Shown here one piece after another: positions 59,301-64,000 of a stretch of 64,000 nt of DNA. A program made the position numbers and the translations under genes. The stretch lies in assembly GCA_018350325.1 (NCBI GenBank), contig JAEVLN010000014.1, forward strand, positions 2,538,272 to 2,602,271, in the 5' to 3' direction. The notes beneath the pieces are model-generated. The model was given only the letters and a program-made list of their open reading frames with translations, searched no databases and was not told the DNA's origin. Numbering within the stretch: position 1 is the stretch's first letter; the number at the start of each line of letters is the position of its first letter. Origin of the DNA: Globodera rostochiensis. Lineage: Eukaryota; Nematoda; Chromadorea; Rhabditida; Heteroderidae.

Positions 59301-60061
59301 TCTCGAGCAGTTTAGACAGAAACACTAACTGAACGGATGGATTGCCTCAAGAAGCCGGTAAATGTACAGACCGAGTCGGGATCAGCGCCGGAGGTACTCG
59401 ACAGGTCTCCGTACAGAAAGGTCAGAAAGGTCTTGAAGCAGTCCAGGGCATTGTCCAACATCGACAGATCTAATTGATGTGAGGGCATTGTCCGTAAAAG
59501 CAAACGAACCCAACCACCAAACATTGTGATGTCCCCCTCCCGGTTGTCCCAGTCCCCCCCCCCCGGTTGCCCCAGTCCCCGCCTCCCTCAGAGGGCTAAT
59601 TCGAATCGATCATTTGTCTGTCTATTCACTCACCCAATTTGAGTTCGTGCACTTCTTTCTGCACCGCCGTCTGTGCAAATCCGATCAGATCGCCGCTGAA
59701 TTGTTGTTGCTTATTGCTGCCGAACAGAACATTTTGGGTGGAGATGGGCACGGATTGGTCCAATTGGGAGCGAAAGCGGAGGCATTTGGCTGCGAGGATG
59801 TGGGAGTGGCCGAAGAGGAGGAATTCTGAGGGGACGTCGAATAAATTGCGTTGAATTGGGCAAAAGGGGCGGGGGGTGGGGGGGGGATATGGCATATGGT
59901 AGGGAGGGATATATACATATGGGTGGCGGGGGGGGGGGGGACCTGAAAATTGCTTGAGGGGTTTCACCCGACAAATTCGTTGAAAGTGTTCCTCGCCACC
60001 CCCAATCTCTTCCACGTCCCATGCCTCCTCCGATTCGCAGTTCGCTTCGCCCGTCTCTTTT
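56340..60061 (-). CDS. BTB-like plus C2H2 zinc-finger protein, 5' end not found
   Basis: Minus-strand exons in order. EANCESEEAWDVEEIGGGEEHF and VKPLKQFS, then FLLFGHSHILAAKCLRFRSQ and, after ELKL, LDCFKTFLTFLYGDLSS: together a BTB/POZ-like fold (about 59350-60060). Then a Ser-rich exon, a Gln-rich exon, a Ser/Thr linker (VDGKTSAITDRSVSS), WCRNKKYIQIVKKG, CLVCNKVYGRYNSVSYHVTI, CEEEGCQFTTREARYIHFHK (read across an intron), KCPLIGCKHVSKSPAMLDKH, and CDQCNFK with a downstream HKVQKH. The end is a Leu/Pro-rich tail, stop 56340-56342. This gives at least four Cys-His fingers, so a nuclear transcription regulator is likely. I do not recognise the exact family. The only C. elegans BTB-zinc finger protein I can name is EOR-1, and I see no specific match to it. 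The first exon lies to the right of 60061 and was not identified. Confidence 0.7.
58304..58381. mobile_element. 78-bp hAT-type MITE with 8-bp target duplication
   Basis: The left end TACGGTTCAGCC and the right end GGCTGAACCCTA are inverted repeats matching at 11 of 12 positions. They are flanked by the perfect 8-bp direct repeat ATCTCGAG (58296-58303 and 58382-58389). The interior is CCCCGAC repeats, making the element foldable. It sits in an intron of the BTB/zinc-finger gene, about 30 bp upstream of the likely 3' splice site of the VDGKTSAITD exon. Confidence 0.9.
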
Positions 60062-60189
60062 AAATAAGTTGTTTTGGCGAGTTGAGGAGCCCATTGCCCC
60101 CCGGCGAGGCCTCCAAATTTGGGGAGAGAGTTCACGTTTCCATCCCTCCCATTTCCATTGTAATTTTCTCTCTTTTACAGTTGCTGCGA

Positions 60190-60310
60190 ATTGTCGAGAG
60201 GAGGGGGGGAGGGGGGGGGGGGGAGGGGGGGGGGGAAGGGGGGGGGGAAGGGGGGGAAGGGGGGGGGGAAGGGGGGGGGGGAAGGGGGGAAGGGGGACGG
60301 GGGGGGCACG
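60190..60310 (+). repeat. (GGGGGGAA)-like G-tract cluster
   Basis: About 120 bp of almost pure G broken by single A or AA, followed by more G-tracts at 60400-60430. On the minus strand it reads as poly-Pro in several frames. It lies upstream of the first recognised exon of the BTB/zinc-finger gene and has strong quadruplex potential (inference). Confidence 0.9.
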
Positions 60311-63300
60311 GAGATGGTTTTTCTGCACCTTTTTTCCATTTCACCCGTGTCGTTCGGCCGCCGTCTTTCAGCGCCCCAAAAAAGTGTCTCAAGAGTTGGA
60401 GTTTGGGGGGGGCGCGAGGGGGGGGGGAAATTTGTATTTGGGCCCTCCCCTCCGGCGGCCCCCCCCCCCTCCGGCGGCCCCAACCTCTCAACTTGTTTTA
60501 TATGTCACTGTTCAGAAAGAGGGGAGGGGGGCGGGGAGGAAATTGCAATTTCCGGAGGGTCCCCCCTCTCCCCAATCACTCTCGAAGTCCCTCAAAATAC
60601 AAATTGTCCCCTCCGGCCCCTTTCGTCCCCTCTGATCACCTTTCTGTTCGGGACCCTTCAAACGAATTGCGCAGTCAAATGGCTGTGGGGGCATTGAGAA
60701 ACGTTGACATTGGAGTAGCAGCAAATTGGCGTGAAACGGTTCCATTGGGCAACGAATGCCTTCCGATCGCTTTACTCTTCTGAAGGGGCGGGGGGAAACT
60801 CCGATTGGGCAGACTTTGGCAAAAAAGGGACAAATGAAAGGCGAAATGGAAGTGAAATGAATGCAAATGGCGAGGGAGGGGGCCTTTTATGTGACTTTGG
60901 TCATTTCCATCGAATCGAACACCAATGCCGCCCCCGCCACCCCGTCCCCGTCCCCGTCCCCGCCCCCGCACCAACCCAAACATTACCGTAACTTTTAAGC
61001 GCGCAGAACCCAAAAGGACGAAAGCGCATCCCAAAAAGGTCGGTCATTTTTTGGTTTTGGCGTCCCGGGACAATTTATTCAAAAGCTCTTCTCTTTGGCC
61101 CCCCCCCCCCTCCCTTTGGTGCCCTTTCCCGTCCCCCCGCCGGCGTTCCTTCGCGGGAAACACAAGACGATGCTGTGAACTGTGAAGAAAGTGTCCCGAA
61201 CCGAACGTTCGCTTGCTTTACCCTTTGGCAAAAAGGGCATCCAATGAATGGCCAATAGCCAAATGGCATAAAAGCATAAATTTGCATCCCCCGCCCCCGC
61301 CCCTTAGGGTTCCTTCCCCCGCGCCCCCGCCCCCGCGATCCTGCGCAATGTTTGGAGAAGGTTTTTTTGATGATGGAATAATTGCCTGGCATTTGGGAAA
61401 GGGAAGAAAAGAAGCTAAGAAAGTGAAGGTGCACCAATTGCAATTGGACACTTTCTGCGAAATGGACAGCGATTTCGAGTTAATGACCGAGTTAATGAGT
61501 CGGTGAATGGGTACAATACAATTGACCGATTAGCTAAAGGCTTTGCCAATTCCCGACGAATTCATTTGTCCATTGGTGTTAATTCCATTTCAATTCAATT
61601 CAATTCAAAGTTTTTGTTCGCTATTCCGTCGGTACGTGCAAATCGCCCGTCCAATTATTATTAGTTACGCTTGTTGGGGCGGGGGTGAAAATATTCGTCA
61701 GTAATTTGGGCAAAAGGGCGCGAGGATTGACGGCACTAATCTGCCGGGAAAAAGGGGGGGCGGGGGAATGAATGGCACAAATTAATGAAATAGACCCCGG
61801 GGGTAGGGGACAAGTTGAAATAGCCACCCGCCACGTATTTAATTGGGAAATGTGCCAAAATTAAGGGCGATTATCAATTGTCTTGACCATTGCCCACCCT
61901 CTCAAATTGAAACTTAAAAGGACCACTTATTCATTTGTCGCCGCGGGGGAGGGGGATTACCATTCTCGACCCCTTTTAGAAGTGTGCCCAATCCGCCCGC
62001 AAGTAATTGCCGTTTATCCACCTAATCAACCAATTTTTGTAGGGCGGCTTTGTGAGTTCCGCGTGGCGTAATTGCCGGGAATTGACTGCCCGAATGCCTT
62101 CGACTGTCCCTAATTGCGGACTTCCCCCGGAAACGCGATAATATTCGAGCGGGCAAAACTCATTGAGGGGGGGGGGGTGGGGGAGGGAGGGCACTTTGGC
62201 ATCCGTCGGCAAATCCACGGAAGGACTTCGCCGAAGAGTTGGGCAAATGAGCGGATTCGGCATCCCGGGGGCATGTGAGGGTGGGGGGGGGGGGAGGGAT
62301 GGAAGGGGAGAAAGTGAGGAGGGGGGACGGAATTTTCTGGCATTTCCAAAACCACAGACTCCGCCTCAATTGCTCGATCCTCTGTGAAATGGCGCACTAA
62401 TATAGGAAAGGAGAGAAACCCCGGCGGGGGGATTAAGCCGCTAATACCCACGGGGCCAAATCCCCACCCTCGCATTGATCGCATTATGAATTCCACACAA
62501 AGCCACCCAAAACAGCCCAATATCCGTCCCACCCTCGCATCGGCTAATAGGCAGAAAATTAGATGAATGTGTGGGGGTGGAGGGGGTGGGGGGAGGTGGA
62601 GAAAGTGCCAATGCCAAAGAATTAATAAGGCCAAAGGAGGAAGTGAAAAATGATGGATTTGTTGCCGGATTTTTGGGGTAGGGGGCGCTGGTTTATCGCG
62701 GCTTTGCGCGACACTCCGATCGGTCCCATTTTGGCTTTCCTATTCAATCAGTCCAAAAATTGACACATTTTTTCTTATTCCCCAAGTCTGATACTTTTTT
62801 TTTTGAACCTTCGAATTGCTGATTGATTGCCAATGTTTTTGTGGCCGAGACTTTGCGTCAGAATTCTTTTTGGTGGGAAAATAAGTGAACCCAACCCAAC
62901 CAAAATCATTCCTTTTGTGGAGGGATGCAAAAGGGCGCCGGGGGGGGGGGGGGAATTTGATGGACTTTGTTGTGTCCGGGGAAACAAAGAGCGAGCGACA
63001 GGAGCAAACACTCTCGGAAACGGACGGCAACCGCAGCACTCGGCGGCGACGACGACGACCAATCACAGCCGCAAATTTGGACGGGAATGAATATTTTGTG
63101 ATAAGAGAGGGCGCCGGGGGGGGGGGGGAGGGCGCCGGGGGGGGGACGAGGAAATTCAGACCGAATTCAGCGGAATTGGGCGTGGGGGCGTCGGGGGGGG
63201 GGGCGGCGGTTGTGTCCTCCGAGGAATTCGACGGATGGGACAAATGCCAACAAATGATGATTCGCAAAACAACAAATGCCGAGTATTATGTGTCGAAAAC

Positions 63301-64000
63301 AAGCTTCGCGAACTTAGCAGAAGGACGGCACGCACAAAGTACAGATTGGCATCGCGGCACAAAGCAAAAACAATAATCACCTCGGGGGATTTGGGCGCAC
63401 AGATATAAGCGCCCGCGGCCATCGCATGGATTTGAGCAATCCTTTTTTACTTTCTGCGCGCATTCATTCATTCCCCCTCCGGGGCTAATCCCTTTTCTGA
63501 TTATCAACTGATAAAATTTGCCTTCTGTCTCCCCCCCCCCCATTCTCACCTTTCTTTTCCTCTCTTTCTTTCAATTTCCGATAAGCTTAACTCCTAACTC
63601 ATTAATGTCCCAATTTGTGGCTTAATCCCTCGCCCCTCCCTTCCTTTGTCGAACTTCTTCCCCGCGGGGCACAAATTAAAAATGCGAAAAGAAAGAGACG
63701 GTAAAAGCGAAGGCGGGGGGGGGAAGGAATAAACGCAGCATTCGGTGGTTTATGTTCACAGAAACCGACCCACAGGGGGGGGGGGGGGGGGCTGCGCACT
63801 TTCGGGCTCATCCAATTCAATGGACGGACGGATGGCCGAAGGCGATCATCGAGAGTCGAGAAGAGTCGAGAATTTGGGGACAGAGAGAGCACAAGGGGAA
63901 GAGACAAAGGGCAAAATATAATGAGGGGCAGAGAGAGGCTCTAATGAAAAAATCTTTTTTTTTTGTTTTTTTGAGTTTTTAGTGCCCCCCCCCGTCCACC
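60311..64000. other. No gene recognised; G/C-tract-rich flank
   Basis: Neither strand shows a convincing exon. All open frames are low-complexity (Pro, Gly, Arg) and cross mononucleotide runs. The 5' exons and promoter of the minus-strand BTB/zinc-finger gene may be here. A (CAATT)n-like stretch lies at about 61587-61608, and poly-G or poly-C runs occur at roughly 61100, 62170, 62283, 62940, 63118 and 63775. Confidence 0.45.

Noticed and set aside
59711..60783. Long Pro-rich and Gly-rich frames on both strands near 59.7-60.8 kb
   Set aside because: They track poly-G/C runs, not exons. Only the minus-strand frame containing EEAWDVEEIGG and the BTB-like segment has coding character.

Overview
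The window looks like nuclear DNA of a nematode. Genes are split by many short GT-AG introns with TTTCAG-type acceptors. The best protein matches are to animal families that have clear C. elegans members (UNC-73/Trio, PIG-B, eIF1, NEDD8, a single-CH calponin). Introns and intergenic DNA are packed with long poly-G/poly-C tracts and small transposons. I cannot name the species. A plant-parasitic or other clade IV nematode is a guess only. No rRNA, tRNA or CRISPR array was found by eye.

Layout, left to right. 1-11313: a SPSB/GUSTAVUS-type SPRY-SOCS-box gene (+). Its probable 5' exons are separated from the rest by a 5.3 kb intronic 41-bp G-rich minisatellite. 11431-12911: an RBR/IBR-type zinc-binding membrane protein (-). 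13196-20990: PCMTD-like methyltransferase/SOCS-box protein, PIG-B GPI mannosyltransferase and eIF1, all (+) and about 0.5 kb apart. 21534-22670: a second SPSB gene (-), inverted relative to the first and nearly identical over only its central 0.8 kb. 22.7-28.1 kb: gene-poor DNA with two directly repeated Helitron-like remnants, tandem duplications and a TTAGGC-like patch. 28397-29188: calponin/transgelin-like gene (-). 29.2-33.1 kb: no gene recognised, simple repeats. 33106-35535: Sp-type transcription factor with a Btd box but only one recognisable zinc finger. 36430-36735: NEDD8-like gene (-) lacking its C-terminal exon. 37504-55151: a large unc-73/Trio RhoGEF gene (SEC14, spectrin repeats, DH1-PH1, SH3-like, DH2-PH2) with at least one good internal alternative start. 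56340-about 60060: a gene (-) combining a BTB-like N-terminus with several C2H2 fingers. 60.2-64.0 kb: no gene recognised, extreme G/C runs.

Functional theme. Two SPSB genes and the PCMTD gene all belong to families that feed substrates to Elongin-BC/Cullin-5 ubiquitin ligases. An RBR protein and a NEDD8 fragment lie in the same window. Whether this clustering means anything is inference.

The mobile DNA is unusually readable. Three short elements have terminal inverted repeats and perfect 8-bp target duplications typical of hAT superfamily MITEs: 15203-16084, 32863-33036 and 58304-58381. A fourth palindromic-end element lies at 21346-21458. All gene models are hand-assembled from reading frames and splice phases. 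Internal exon boundaries are approximate unless stated.
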